DNA of 64,000 nucleotides. It comes from Sphingobacterium micropteri (lineage in GTDB: Bacteria > Bacteroidota > Bacteroidia > Sphingobacteriales > Sphingobacteriaceae). The translations under genes and the position numbers were made by a program. The DNA is taken from assembly GCF_014692515.1 (NCBI RefSeq), contig NZ_JACOIK010000006.1, positions 124,001 through 188,000 of the forward strand. The letters are read 5' to 3'. This document shows, in pieces, positions 53,931 through 63,012 of the stretch; within the stretch, counting starts at the first letter, position 1; every line of letters begins with the position of its first letter. The notes beneath the pieces were generated by a model, which saw nothing but the letters and a program-made list of their open reading frames with translations, was not told the DNA's origin and made no database searches.

Positions 53931-56900
53931 GTTTTGTATAGCCTTAATGATCCCTTCTAGGTTCTCATTAAATTCTAAAAGTTGTGCAAAAACCTTATCG
54001 TCCTTTGCCAGTCCACCATGCTTGTTGTTCTTGCGGAATATTTCCTTGATGTCTTCCCAACGTTTCTGCTCGTCGGGGCGAATCAATCCGGCGAGTTCTT
54101 TTAATTTCAGCAGATTGCTCTCGGTGTCGCTCGTCAGCGTTTGTGATTCACTTTCATAGTGTGCCAATAACGTTTGGTTGATCTCTTCATTGTTCATCAT
54201 GGGGATGATCTGTGCCACCAATTTGCTCATATTTCGGTAAGAACCCTGTATCTTGAAAGGAGGCTCGGTGCGGTAGTTATCCTGCATCGCTGCACTTTGG
54301 ATATAGCTTTTGTTGACCTTGATTACGGTATCGCGAATTTTTATCACGTGGCGTAGCACGGTGATGAAATCGTCGATTTCTTGTTTCAGATAAACCCCTT
54401 CCAACTCCGGAATCTGCTCGGCACCGGATTGTACGTAGTCAACAAGCGCATAAAAATCCGGGAACGATTTTCCGGCAATCTTCGCCAGATAGCTATTTTC
54501 AATAGCCGCATTTTCCACCAAGCTTAGATTGAACAAGTGTTCCGTATCACCAATAACATCACCGAGATTATACACATCTGCCCGGTTGGCAAGCATGTCG
54601 GGAATCTGAAATTTAGAACCACTCTCCGTATAGGGATTACCCGCCATAACAATGCAGAAGCGCTTGCCACGCAGGTCGTAGGTTTTGCTTTCACCATCAA
54701 AAATACCGTCGATCTTACGTTGCCCATCTGCCAATGAGATGAATTTCTGTAGAAATTCCGCACTTAAATGCTGTATGTCATCCAGGTACAACATCACGTT
54801 GTCCGCCATCTCAAAAGACAAGTTTATTTTTTTAAGTTCCTCGCGCTCGCCCGATGTCTTGGCTTCTACAGGATCAATAGAGCTGATCGAATGTCCGATC
54901 GTCGGGCCGTTTACTTTTACAAAATGTAAGCCCATCGTTTTGGCGAGGTATTCCATCAATGTCGTCTTACCATAGCCCGGCGGAGAGATCAGCAAAAGCA
55001 TGCCCATACGTGCGGTGCGTTTGTTGTCTCCCGCTGCGCCTAATTGTTTTGCCAGATTGTTGCCAATGAGTGGGAAATAGACGTCGTTAATGAGTTTGTT
55101 CCTAACGAAAGACGTCAACACCTTCGGTTCAAATTCGTTTATTTTCAATTCTTTTTCATACGATTTGCTGATTTGTTCTTTCAGTTGGGAAAAAGCTACG
55201 AAGCGAGGGACGTCTACGGTTACGAAAACACGCATTTTTTGCATAAAGGCATGATAGTTTAGGTGTAATGAACCATCCTCCAACAAGACATGGTTACCTT
55301 TCAGTTGTTCCAATGTTACGCTAAATTGTCCGAATACAAGATAATAATCATCTTGCGGGAACAGTAACGCAGCGGCGGTTTCTTCCATTATCGGTTGATA
55401 TGCCTCAGGTTTTTCAGTTTGGTCTACGAAAGCGTGTAGCCAGTTTAGTATAAGTAGATAACGATCGGTATTGTCGAAATGTTCGTTTTGAAAATCTTGT
55501 TCAAAATCAGCATATATTTTTTTGTTTTCCAAATCACGGACAAACTCCTGCCGGAGATGATCAGCTTGTTCACTTAACGTCAGTTTACCATAAGTGGTGA
55601 ATGTCTGAAAGAGATAAGTGGCAACCATATGTGGTGCATAAACGGATAGATCGAGATATGTTTCCCATGATGAAAATTGCGCAGCAATCTCATCGATAAT
55701 AGATTGGTAGTGATTAGAAGTAGGGAAAGCTTTCCGTATAGCTCGCCCCGATTGGATGAGGTATTGTAGCCGCTCCCGCTTGTCTTTTGATAAGCTGTGC
55801 CAAAACAACTGCGCAATCGCACGCAATGGGCTCTCAAAACATAATAATTCGAGTTTATCGTCTAATTGCTGGACGGCTTTGAAAATTTCTAATGCGTCGG
55901 TATTATGAACGCCTTTGATGTAGCCCTCCGAATAGTTTCGTTCGATATGGTTTGCAATATGGGCTTCTGCATTAAATTGTCCGGTAGTTTGCGATGTTAA
56001 GAAGGCTTGGTATGCAAGGTATTCGGCGCGATAAACGCGTTTGTTCTCCGATAAGAGTTCCTGTTCCCAGATGTCGTGATAATCTTGCAGTTCGTTATTT
56101 TTTACCTTTTGATAGAAGCTGGTGCCGGTTAGGTGGAAATAGAGTTCCTCGTTGCGACGAACAAGCGTAAGGCTGAGCGATTGCTTATTGACCGTGAATT
56201 TGTGTGTGCCGAGCGCAATGATGTTATCGCCGTCCACATACAGTTCGGTTTTATCCCGCAATGTCCGCAAGGCATCTTCCTGTGATTTTTTTAACAGGTT
56301 TTCCAGGTTTTCGGCTTTAGAAATATCGTTTAGGCTTTTTAGCTCAGCAACAAGCTGCCTAACCTTGTCTATCATGAGGTCGGCTGCATAAAAGCTCTGT
56401 ATTTCTGCCCGGCTCTGAAAGGTAGCCGATTTGTTTTCGATATTTTTTAATACACGTAGACCGATCTGCTCTAAAGAACCTGTTCGTTTATTGATCTGCT
56501 CGACTAATTGCTCGCGCCGGATATTGAAGGCCTTGATAACATCATCCCGTTTATCGGCTATTTTTAAGGCAAAATCATCGAAATCAGCAAATTTGCTTTC
56601 CAGTTCTTCCAATTGAACTAGTATTTTGCTATAATATTCTTCTACCTTATCAGCGGAAGTCGACAATTCCAAATAATTCGTGACCGATTGCTCCAACAGA
56701 GTCATTTGTGCTGAAAACTCGGCGATAGCTTCTTTGCCCTGCAACGATTGGAGTTTGCGTGTCAGTTGTGCACGCACTTCGTTTAAAGAAGCGAAGATAA
56801 TCGATATTTTTTCTACTATCTGTGTGGTTTGTGTCGCGTCTTCGATCTTGAGGCTATGCAGAATATCGATCAAAAGCTCCAGCTCGTTGGCAATAGTCAA

Positions 56901-58748
56901 GTTACCTTCTTCAATGGGTTTCGCGTCAAACGCTTTTTCTATGGCCGTGACCTGTTGTTTTTGTCCTTCTACACGTTGTTCGTACGGGCTGAGCGCTTCT
57001 TTACGTAACAGGAAAGCGACCGTATTTTGTGAAAGCTCGTCGGTTATTTGATGTAGTGCTTCCTGTAATGCTTCGACGCGATCTAAGGCAATGTATTTGA
57101 CATTTTTAAGTTCAATGGCTTCGCCGAGCAAGCGTCGAGCGTCTGCTAATTGATGTACCAACTGATCCAATTGTTCTACGACCGTGCTGTTGATGCCAAA
57201 TTGCAGCTGCTCAAGTTTTTCTTCCAGCGCCTGTATGCGCTCTTCCGCGTGTTTGCGCTGCGCTTGCACTTTTACAAACTCATCGATCGCGGTATTGGCA
57301 ATTTCTTTTATTTCTGTCAGCGGCGTGCCAAGACTGGCCAACGCTTCGTCCTGAATCCAGAAATACGAGTCCAGTAGGTTGCTGGATTTTTTGAGGATAT
57401 CTTCGTATAGACCCTCGTAGCTATCTTCTTTATGGACTAATTGGATGACTTCCTGTGCCTCTGCCATGGCCTGCACGACCTGTTTGTTGCCGACTTTATA
57501 TAATGGATGGTTCTTTTTTGCTTCGTTTTCCTGAAGCATTTCCATATAAGGCGTTTCCCATATTTGCACCTGGTGATGACGTGTAGCTTCGGCTTCCGTT
57601 CGGAAATAGATGAGGCTCCCGTCGTTAAAGATCGTAAATCCGTTGCAGATAATAGGCGTTTCCACGGCCTGCTGGATGATGTTGTACGATAGCAGTATAA
57701 AGGTGTTCGTTTCTTTCTGACTAAAGATATACAGGAAATCTTCACCATTTGGTGAAGCGATTTTCCGCAGAAAAGTCATATTGTCTGCGTTGCCCTCAAA
57801 GATTTTGTGGGTGCCATTTTGGAGGTAATATCCGTTGGAGAAAATCAGTCCTTGGTTATCGGGCAATAGGATGGCGGACTCATTCAGCGATTTGAGGTTG
57901 ACGACTTCCTTGGTACGCTGGTTGAACACGTAAGCTCGGAAATCTTCTTGATAAGGTTTTATCCGTATAGCAATGAGGTTGCCCAGGTCGGCATAATAGT
58001 ACTCGGCATCATCGAGTTGCTGGTCGAGATTTGTTACTTTTTCAGCATAAATTCCCTTCCCGCTGTCGGTATTATCTTCTATTTTAAACGTGATATCACC
58101 ATGCAGGGCTTCGATAAACACTTTATCTAAAATGGAAATATGTGGGAATTTACCTAAACGACGATCTTCCGACGTAGTTCTTGTCCAATCAAATTCAAAC
58201 TGATCAGGCAGCCGTACGTCATGTATACTCCTGTCGTCTTGATAGTGGAGTTTTCCATCTTTGATGAGCCACTTGAATGCTTTCAGATCGGAAGCTTTCT
58301 TGCTGGTTTGGAATATCATGTAGAGATAATTCTCCGTACGGCGGAATCGCGCGAAGATAGCATCTCGATAGTATTTGTACAGATTTTGATAATCGACGAC
58401 GAAGTTCGGGTCGTTAATCAAATCTAAAGGTTGTGGAATGAACTGATTGTTTTCAAAAAGGTAGATACTGAAAACATCTTCCAGCTTGATTTCTGTGCGT
58501 AAGCCGAAATGTACATTGTAGCCGAAGATACATACCTCGTCGATAGCGACGATGCCACGTGCAGCACAGGTGTTATCCGTCGTAATCCGTTGGTTGGCTT
58601 TTAATGTAAAGGATGTGGCACTGAACACCTCCCGACGGGAGTCATTTAGTGCCTGCAATCTTTTGATAAGGTCTTCCTTTTGCGTCTGTAGACGCTTCCG
58701 GATGATTTCATACGCGCCTTGGTCAAGGCTGTTTTGTTGTTCCTGCAT
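53919..58748 (-). CDS. Giant DUF3686 AAA+ ATPase (misnamed DNA-repair ATPase)
   Basis: 1609 residues. The first 400 form the beta-rich DUF3686 domain (CAARGIVAIDEVCIFGYNVH, FARFRRTENYLYMIFQTSKK). Residues about 440-860 are long coiled coils, and then come helical parts. The AAA+ module near the C-terminus has Walker A with Lys1261 (SPPGYGKTTLME), Walker B Asp1323-Asp1324 (NVMLYLDDIQHL) and a sensor-1 Asn in VMAGNPYTESG, like MoxR-type ATPases. No signal peptide. It is the last and largest gene of the operon, 4 bases after flotillin. The family is often called a DNA-repair ATPase, but this context points to the membrane. Confidence 0.87.
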   Translation of the reverse strand: MQEQQNSLDQGAYEIIRKRLQTQKEDLIKRLQALNDSRREVFSATSFTLKANQRITTDNTCAARGIVAIDEVCIFGYNVHFGLRTEIKLEDVFSIYLFENNQFIPQPLDLINDPNFVVDYQNLYKYYRDAIFARFRRTENYLYMIFQTSKKASDLKAFKWLIKDGKLHYQDDRSIHDVRLPDQFEFDWTRTTSEDRRLGKFPHISILDKVFIEALHGDITFKIEDNTDSGKGIYAEKVTNLDQQLDDAEYYYADLGNLIAIRIKPYQEDFRAYVFNQRTKEVVNLKSLNESAILLPDNQGLIFSNGYYLQNGTHKIFEGNADNMTFLRKIASPNGEDFLYIFSQKETNTFILLSYNIIQQAVETPIICNGFTIFNDGSLIYFRTEAEATRHHQVQIWETPYMEMLQENEAKKNHPLYKVGNKQVVQAMAEAQEVIQLVHKEDSYEGLYEDILKKSSNLLDSYFWIQDEALASLGTPLTEIKEIANTAIDEFVKVQAQRKHAEERIQALEEKLEQLQFGINSTVVEQLDQLVHQLADARRLLGEAIELKNVKYIALDRVEALQEALHQITDELSQNTVAFLLRKEALSPYEQRVEGQKQQVTAIEKAFDAKPIEEGNLTIANELELLIDILHSLKIEDATQTTQIVEKISIIFASLNEVRAQLTRKLQSLQGKEAIAEFSAQMTLLEQSVTNYLELSTSADKVEEYYSKILVQLEELESKFADFDDFALKIADKRDDVIKAFNIRREQLVEQINKRTGSLEQIGLRVLKNIENKSATFQSRAEIQSFYAADLMIDKVRQLVAELKSLNDISKAENLENLLKKSQEDALRTLRDKTELYVDGDNIIALGTHKFTVNKQSLSLTLVRRNEELYFHLTGTSFYQKVKNNELQDYHDIWEQELLSENKRVYRAEYLAYQAFLTSQTTGQFNAEAHIANHIERNYSEGYIKGVHNTDALEIFKAVQQLDDKLELLCFESPLRAIAQLFWHSLSKDKRERLQYLIQSGRAIRKAFPTSNHYQSIIDEIAAQFSSWETYLDLSVYAPHMVATYLFQTFTTYGKLTLSEQADHLRQEFVRDLENKKIYADFEQDFQNEHFDNTDRYLLILNWLHAFVDQTEKPEAYQPIMEETAAALLFPQDDYYLVFGQFSVTLEQLKGNHVLLEDGSLHLNYHAFMQKMRVFVTVDVPRFVAFSQLKEQISKSYEKELKINEFEPKVLTSFVRNKLINDVYFPLIGNNLAKQLGAAGDNKRTARMGMLLLISPPGYGKTTLMEYLAKTMGLHFVKVNGPTIGHSISSIDPVEAKTSGEREELKKINLSFEMADNVMLYLDDIQHLSAEFLQKFISLADGQRKIDGIFDGESKTYDLRGKRFCIVMAGNPYTESGSKFQIPDMLANRADVYNLGDVIGDTEHLFNLSLVENAAIENSYLAKIAGKSFPDFYALVDYVQSGAEQIPELEGVYLKQEIDDFITVLRHVIKIRDTVIKVNKSYIQSAAMQDNYRTEPPFKIQGSYRNMSKLVAQIIPMMNNEEINQTLLAHYESESQTLTSDTESNLLKLKELAGLIRPDEQKRWEDIKEIFRKNNKHGGLAKDDKVFAQLLEFNENLEGIIKAIQNGRG

Positions 58749-58752
58749 AAAA

Positions 58753-60873
58753 CTAACCGTTCAGTTTCTTATTCGATACCCCTAAGTTTTTCGCCAATCC
58801 GAACAGCGAATTGATAAAACCTGTGTCTTCCTCTTCGCCTTCGGCTTTAGCAGCTTGTTGTAATTTAATCAATGCAGCAGATACGGTTAGGTTTTTGATG
58901 TCGTTGGAAGAGACACCATATTTATCAGCAAGTCCACGAATTTTCTCTGCTAAATCACCATTGCCATTCACGCCTATCAATGAATCTTTGATATCTGTAG
59001 CATGTTTGGAGTTGTTGATCAGATGGTCAAAGCCTTTTGCGTTTGATACTTGGCGAACAATATTTTCGAAGAACATCGTTTCACCGCCGACGATGTCAAT
59101 CTTCGCTGTTTTCAAAGCTTCTGACAGTACACCTGCCTGTGCTGTGGCGATATCTTTTTGGATGTTGATATGGGCCAATTCTACGTCACGTTCTTTTTGT
59201 AATTGTAATTTGAACTCTTCATGCTCTTTACCGATACCGTCTAATTGTTTCATCGCAGCCGCTTTCTCTTCGATACCTTTTGCTTCTGCCAATGCTTTTT
59301 CGCGGACAACTTCGGCTTGAGCCAATCCTTCTTTACGTAACGCCTCTGCTTTTTTCTCGATAACGTTGGCTTCTTTGGTGCCTTGAATTTCTTCCGCCTC
59401 TGCTTTTGCGACCATGACCTCTGCTTCTGAAAGACCAAGTGCAGCCTCTTCTTTCGCCTGTGCTTCGGCTATAATTTTGCGCGCTTCGGCTTCTTTTGCA
59501 GAAGCTTCTTTCTTCGCTTCGGCTTCAATCAGCAACTCCTGTGCTTTTTTCTCCGCAATTTTACGGGCAGCTTCGGCATCGATGACTTTTTTCTCTGCTT
59601 CTTGCTCTGCTGCAATCTTAGCAGCTTCCGCTGCTTTTACAGTCGCGATCAGACGTTCCTCGGCTTCCTGTGAAGCTGCAATGACACCTGCTTGTTTCTT
59701 ACGTTCTACATCGCGGAACACCTCCAGGTCTTTAACAGCTTGTTGCTCTTCAATAACGCCTTTCTCCAGTTGTACGCGCTCTTTGATAACACCTTGGATA
59801 CTTTTTTGTTCCGTTTCGATCGACCGCTGTTTGTCGATTTGGGCTAAGGTCACAATGCGTTCCCGCTCGGTTGCTTCCAATGCCCGGTCTTTTTCCACGC
59901 GTTCGGTTTCAATGGCATCCGTACGGAGTTTATTCTTCTCCGCGATGATGATCTGGCGACGCTTGTTTTCTTCTTGAATCGCCAGTTGTTCTTCGGTGGT
60001 GATGCGTACTGTTTCGGATTTTAGTCGCTCTTCTTCCCGTACTTTTACGATTTCTGCCTCTTCGCGTGCTTTGATGTTATCGACTTCCCTGCGCTGTTTT
60101 TCTTCTTTTTCAGCCAACTGGCGTTCGAGTTCCAGGATGGCCTCCCGTGCTTCCACGTCTTGTTTCTTGATGACCTTCTCTTCCTCCCGACGGATCAGGT
60201 TAGCGTTCATATTCTGTTTGGCGGTCAGTTCCGTTATTTTTTTAATCCCTTCGGAGTCTAGAATGTTATCGGGACTTAAGAACTTCAGCTCGGTTTGTTC
60301 CAGATAGTCAATGGCACAATCGTCCAAGATATAACCATTGAGATCTGTACCGATAATGTTTAAAATTTCTTCCCTAAACTCGCGCCGGGCTTCATAGAGT
60401 TCGATGAAATCGAATTTTTTACCCACGGTTTTCAATGCTTCTGAAAATTTAGATTCGAAGATGCTCTTCAGTGTTTCGGGATCGCTCGCGCGGACACAAC
60501 CGAGGTTTTGAGCGACGTTGACCACATCATCGACGGATTTATTCACCCTTACGAAGAAAGCGACTTTAATGTCTGCGCGGATATTATCCCTACAAATCAA
60601 CCCATCGTGCTGCATTCTGGCTATTTCGATTTTCTTTACCGAAATGTCCATGATTTCCATCCGGTGGAATACCGGAACGACGTACATTCCTTTGTTGAAG
60701 GCGACTTTGGTACCGCCTACACCGCTACGTACAATGGCTTTTCCTTGTGGAATCTTTTTGTAGAACATGCTGAGCACGACAAAAAAAGCAAGGATAAAGA
60801 AAACAACGGCACCTACGGCAATTAAAATGACACCAGTCAGCCCGTCTACAAATAATAATGTGTTGCTTGTCAT
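58753..60873 (-). CDS. Flotillin-like SPFH protein (YqiK type)
   Basis: An N-terminal membrane segment (TGVILIAVGAVVFFILAFFVV) precedes the SPFH/band-7 domain (about 45-225: GKAIVRSGVGGTKVAFNKG, VNKSVDDVVNVAQNLG, YLEQTELKFLSPDNIL). A long charged coiled coil, rich in Glu-Ala and Lys repeats, runs from 225 to 570, and a C-terminal oligomerisation part follows. At 706 residues it is longer than FloT but matches the YqiK group. The order OB-fold protein then flotillin equals E. coli yqiJ-yqiK. Flotillins form large membrane cages or scaffolds; a scaffold for the AAA+ ATPase is inferred. Confidence 0.92.
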   Translation of the reverse strand: MTSNTLLFVDGLTGVILIAVGAVVFFILAFFVVLSMFYKKIPQGKAIVRSGVGGTKVAFNKGMYVVPVFHRMEIMDISVKKIEIARMQHDGLICRDNIRADIKVAFFVRVNKSVDDVVNVAQNLGCVRASDPETLKSIFESKFSEALKTVGKKFDFIELYEARREFREEILNIIGTDLNGYILDDCAIDYLEQTELKFLSPDNILDSEGIKKITELTAKQNMNANLIRREEEKVIKKQDVEAREAILELERQLAEKEEKQRREVDNIKAREEAEIVKVREEERLKSETVRITTEEQLAIQEENKRRQIIIAEKNKLRTDAIETERVEKDRALEATERERIVTLAQIDKQRSIETEQKSIQGVIKERVQLEKGVIEEQQAVKDLEVFRDVERKKQAGVIAASQEAEERLIATVKAAEAAKIAAEQEAEKKVIDAEAARKIAEKKAQELLIEAEAKKEASAKEAEARKIIAEAQAKEEAALGLSEAEVMVAKAEAEEIQGTKEANVIEKKAEALRKEGLAQAEVVREKALAEAKGIEEKAAAMKQLDGIGKEHEEFKLQLQKERDVELAHINIQKDIATAQAGVLSEALKTAKIDIVGGETMFFENIVRQVSNAKGFDHLINNSKHATDIKDSLIGVNGNGDLAEKIRGLADKYGVSSNDIKNLTVSAALIKLQQAAKAEGEEEDTGFINSLFGLAKNLGVSNKKLNG

Positions 60874-60885
60874 TGGTTTATATAA

Positions 60886-61569
60886 TTATAATGAAATATT
60901 CTCGAGTGTAATTTCTTTTTTTACATAATAGAATTTTTTGTCGACTCCTTCGTCCACGACAACCGCCTGTTCACCATACGCGATCTTCTCTCCATGTTGA
61001 CTTTTTACGTTAAGTTGGATGATGTCGCTTCCAATAACGATTTCCAGCCAACCCAAACGTTCACCTTCGATGGTAGAGCGCATTTTGCCTGAGCGTCCTA
61101 AAAAGTCGTGTGCCTCTTCTCCTGTGTAACCGACTTTTTTGTACAATTTTACCAAAGGAATGGTAACGTAGTGCATCAAGAAGAAAGTGAGTAATAGGAC
61201 GGGAATAAGCACTAAAACGGATTTCCAGCCAAATTGCGTGAGATTGAACAGGAGCGATGATGCAATCGTGATGATCCAGCCGATGAATTTAAATAACGTG
61301 ACGATGACCATAAACGGCGCCTTACCCACGTTGATAAAATCCATCGCTTTTGTTAAAAAGGAAGGTTCTGCGTCTGTTTCTATATCCGCATCGTCTGGTA
61401 TATCGACTTCGTGGACATCAGCACCTTGAAACGCGACATCAGCCTCACCAAAGTCAAATCCGTCACCCAGTAACATGGTGAAGAGCCAATAGAACAGAGA
61501 AATGCCCGTCAACACGGTCATGATAGCGTTGGGGAGCGGATGGAATAGAAGGTTTAAAATATCAGTCAT
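60886..61569 (-). CDS. YqiJ/NfeD-like OB-fold membrane protein
   Basis: An N-terminal helix (IMTVLTGISLFYWLFTMLLG), an acidic stretch (about 38-70), a second pair of helices (about 83-130), and a C-terminal OB-fold-like domain with FLGRSGKMRSTIEGERLGWL and YGEQAVVVDEGVDKKFYYV. This is the layout of YqiJ, a relative of NfeD proteins that act with SPFH partners. The start overlaps the PLDc_N gene by 8 bases, and flotillin follows 12 bases later. The 227 residues are normal for the family. Confidence 0.85.
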   Translation of the reverse strand: MTDILNLLFHPLPNAIMTVLTGISLFYWLFTMLLGDGFDFGEADVAFQGADVHEVDIPDDADIETDAEPSFLTKAMDFINVGKAPFMVIVTLFKFIGWIITIASSLLFNLTQFGWKSVLVLIPVLLLTFFLMHYVTIPLVKLYKKVGYTGEEAHDFLGRSGKMRSTIEGERLGWLEIVIGSDIIQLNVKSQHGEKIAYGEQAVVVDEGVDKKFYYVKKEITLENISL

Positions 61570-61819
61570 GTTTCCATTGTGCTTTATGTTTTAAAGGATA
61601 ATTTTTTCTTAGTACCAAGTAATAGATCATCGATCCGATAAGGGGTGCCAATATAATTAACAGAATTAATAGTATTTTATCAGTTGTTTTGTTGCCAAAT
61701 TCTCTTTTGAATAAATCAACCAATGCGATGATTGCAAATATTAAAGGGGCTATCCCCGCAATAGCAAAGACGAGCAAGAAAATGGCTTCTTGTGTGCCTA
61801 TAAATAATAAGATGTCCAT
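61562..61819 (-). CDS. Small PLDc_N-domain membrane protein
   Basis: 85 residues with two membrane helices: ATQE-adjacent FLLVFAIAGIAPLIFAIIAL and ILLILLIILAPLIGSMIYYL. The second ends in the PLDc_N motif APLIGSMIYYLVLRK. Such small proteins are homologous to the N-terminal anchor of cardiolipin synthases and lack the catalytic HKD region. It lies 4 bases after PspA and overlaps the OB-fold gene. It may bring the membrane partner for PspA; that role is inference. Confidence 0.83.
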   Translation of the reverse strand: MDILLFIGTQEAIFLLVFAIAGIAPLIFAIIALVDLFKREFGNKTTDKILLILLIILAPLIGSMIYYLVLRKNYPLKHKAQWKHD

Positions 61820-61823
61820 GTTG

Positions 61824-62519
61824 TTATTGTTTTTTTAGTTCTCGTTTCAAGTTTTCCAGTTCTTCCTCCGCCGACTTTTCTTTACTTTTTATATCTTCCA
61901 CTTCATTTATCATGTTCTGTTGTGCGATTTCGGCGTATGCTTGGGCCAGGTCTTCATCGTCTTCTGCTTTCGTCTTCATGCGTTTCAGCATATCGATTGT
62001 TCCGTGGGCATCCATCGTGGCGATATGACGGTTAGCTAGTTCCGACGCCTGGGTCACTTTCTGTTTTGCCTTTAAAATTGTTAATTCTTTTTCCCATCTG
62101 GAAATGTTATAGCGCAAAATTTCCAATTGTTGGGCAATTTTTTCCACTGCTTGCCCCCGGCTTTCGATTTGATCTTGTAATGTGTCCAGTTCTGCCACCA
62201 AATCTTGCTTGTTTAACAAAGCTTCTTTAGCCAGTCGGTTGGCCACATCAGTTTCCAATTTACCCGCATGGTATTTCAGCAATATCGTCTTGGCTTTCTC
62301 TTCCATCTGTTCGGCACGTTCACGATTTTGTTCCGCTTTGTTTTCCAAACGTATTTTAGATGCCTTAGCCTGTGCCAGCTTTTCTATAACCTCAGCAAGT
62401 TCTTCCTTCAAGTCCCGAATACCTTGTTCAATCATGTGGATAGGATCTTCCATTCTGTCGACCAATGCGTGGATTTCCGATTGCCCTATCTTTAAAAGTC
62501 TCTTGAAAATGTTCATCAT
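61824..62519 (-). CDS. PspA/IM30-family membrane-remodelling protein
   Basis: 231 residues, nearly all helical coiled coil: IFKRLLKIGQSEIHALVDRM with the amphipathic N-terminal helix, EDPIHMIEQGIRDLKEELAE (the PspA signature helix), AKTILLKYHAGKLETDVANR, and long heptads to the end. Bacterial ESCRT-III-like proteins of this family bind stressed membranes and form rods or rings. It is the second gene of the operon, 13 bases after the YbjN-like gene. ESCRT-III-type proteins act with AAA+ ATPases, which makes the giant ATPase of this operon notable. Confidence 0.93.
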   Translation of the reverse strand: MMNIFKRLLKIGQSEIHALVDRMEDPIHMIEQGIRDLKEELAEVIEKLAQAKASKIRLENKAEQNRERAEQMEEKAKTILLKYHAGKLETDVANRLAKEALLNKQDLVAELDTLQDQIESRGQAVEKIAQQLEILRYNISRWEKELTILKAKQKVTQASELANRHIATMDAHGTIDMLKRMKTKAEDDEDLAQAYAEIAQQNMINEVEDIKSKEKSAEEELENLKRELKKQ

Positions 62520-62532
62520 ATTACTTATTCGT

Positions 62533-62922
62533 TTAATTCTTTGAAAATGCTATCAACTGTTCATAATACTCACTGAGCAATAAAGAGAGCGAATTGATTG
62601 CTGCGTCAAATTCATTCTGATCAATGTTGTGTGCCTGCAGCGTGTAGCGGAATATCACTTTTTTGCCATCTTCCGTAAGGGCAAATCCTCCATGTATAAT
62701 ATCCCTGTTTTTCATGAGCAATGCCTTGAAAGTCGCCAGATTGTCAGACTGCAATGTGAACAGGTACTGCTCGAAAATAATCACTGGTGGCGCAACGCCG
62801 ATGATTAGATTACGGATGCCATCCGTCTCACTTTCGACAATGAAAAAACCTTCTTGTTCACTGTTTTTGCAGATCGTGAATCCAATATCTTCTATATATT
62901 TTTTTATTTTTCGAAACAGCAT
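62533..62922 (-). CDS. YbjN/Tir-chaperone-like small protein
   Basis: 129 residues with an alternating beta-alpha pattern (GFFIVESETDGIRNLIIGVA, YLFTLQSDNLATFKALLMKN, FALTEDGKKVIFRYTLQAH), which fits the YbjN/CesT-Tir-chaperone fold often annotated as molecular chaperone Tir. No signal or membrane segment, so it is cytosolic. First gene of the PspA-flotillin operon. YbjN-like proteins often assist other proteins, so it may be a chaperone or sensor for this system, a role not shown by sequence. Confidence 0.75.
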   Translation of the reverse strand: MLFRKIKKYIEDIGFTICKNSEQEGFFIVESETDGIRNLIIGVAPPVIIFEQYLFTLQSDNLATFKALLMKNRDIIHGGFALTEDGKKVIFRYTLQAHNIDQNEFDAAINSLSLLLSEYYEQLIAFSKN

Positions 62923-62936
62923 AGCCGATTAAATTG

Positions 62937-62991
62937 TATATTTGCTCATAAACTTTGCATAAATATAATGAATGCAAAAATATTTTGCAAA
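62937..62991. promoter_or_regulatory. Divergent promoter/operator region with TTTGC/GCAAA repeats
   Basis: Between the PspA operon and the XRE gene. The motif TTTGC or its complement GCAAA occurs five times. It forms TTTGCAT (62954-62960) with ATGCAAA (62972-62978), GCAAAA with TTTTGC (62974-62988), and the palindrome TTTGCAAA (62984-62991). TATATTTG (62937-62944, plus) and TATTTTTG (62975-62982, minus) are exact -7 boxes for both directions. Operator use by the XRE protein is inference. Confidence 0.5.
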
Positions 62992-63012
62992 TAAAAAATA
63001 AAAAAAAGTTAA

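Noticed and set aside
56680..57051. 123-codon plus-strand frame opposite the giant ATPase
   Set aside because: Antisense to coiled-coil codons, Ser/Cys/Arg-rich and without a domain.
58811..59977. Long plus-strand open frames opposite the flotillin gene (169 and 187 codons)
   Set aside because: Their Ser/Ala/Phe-rich content is the antisense image of the Glu/Ala/Lys coiled coil; no start context, signal or family.
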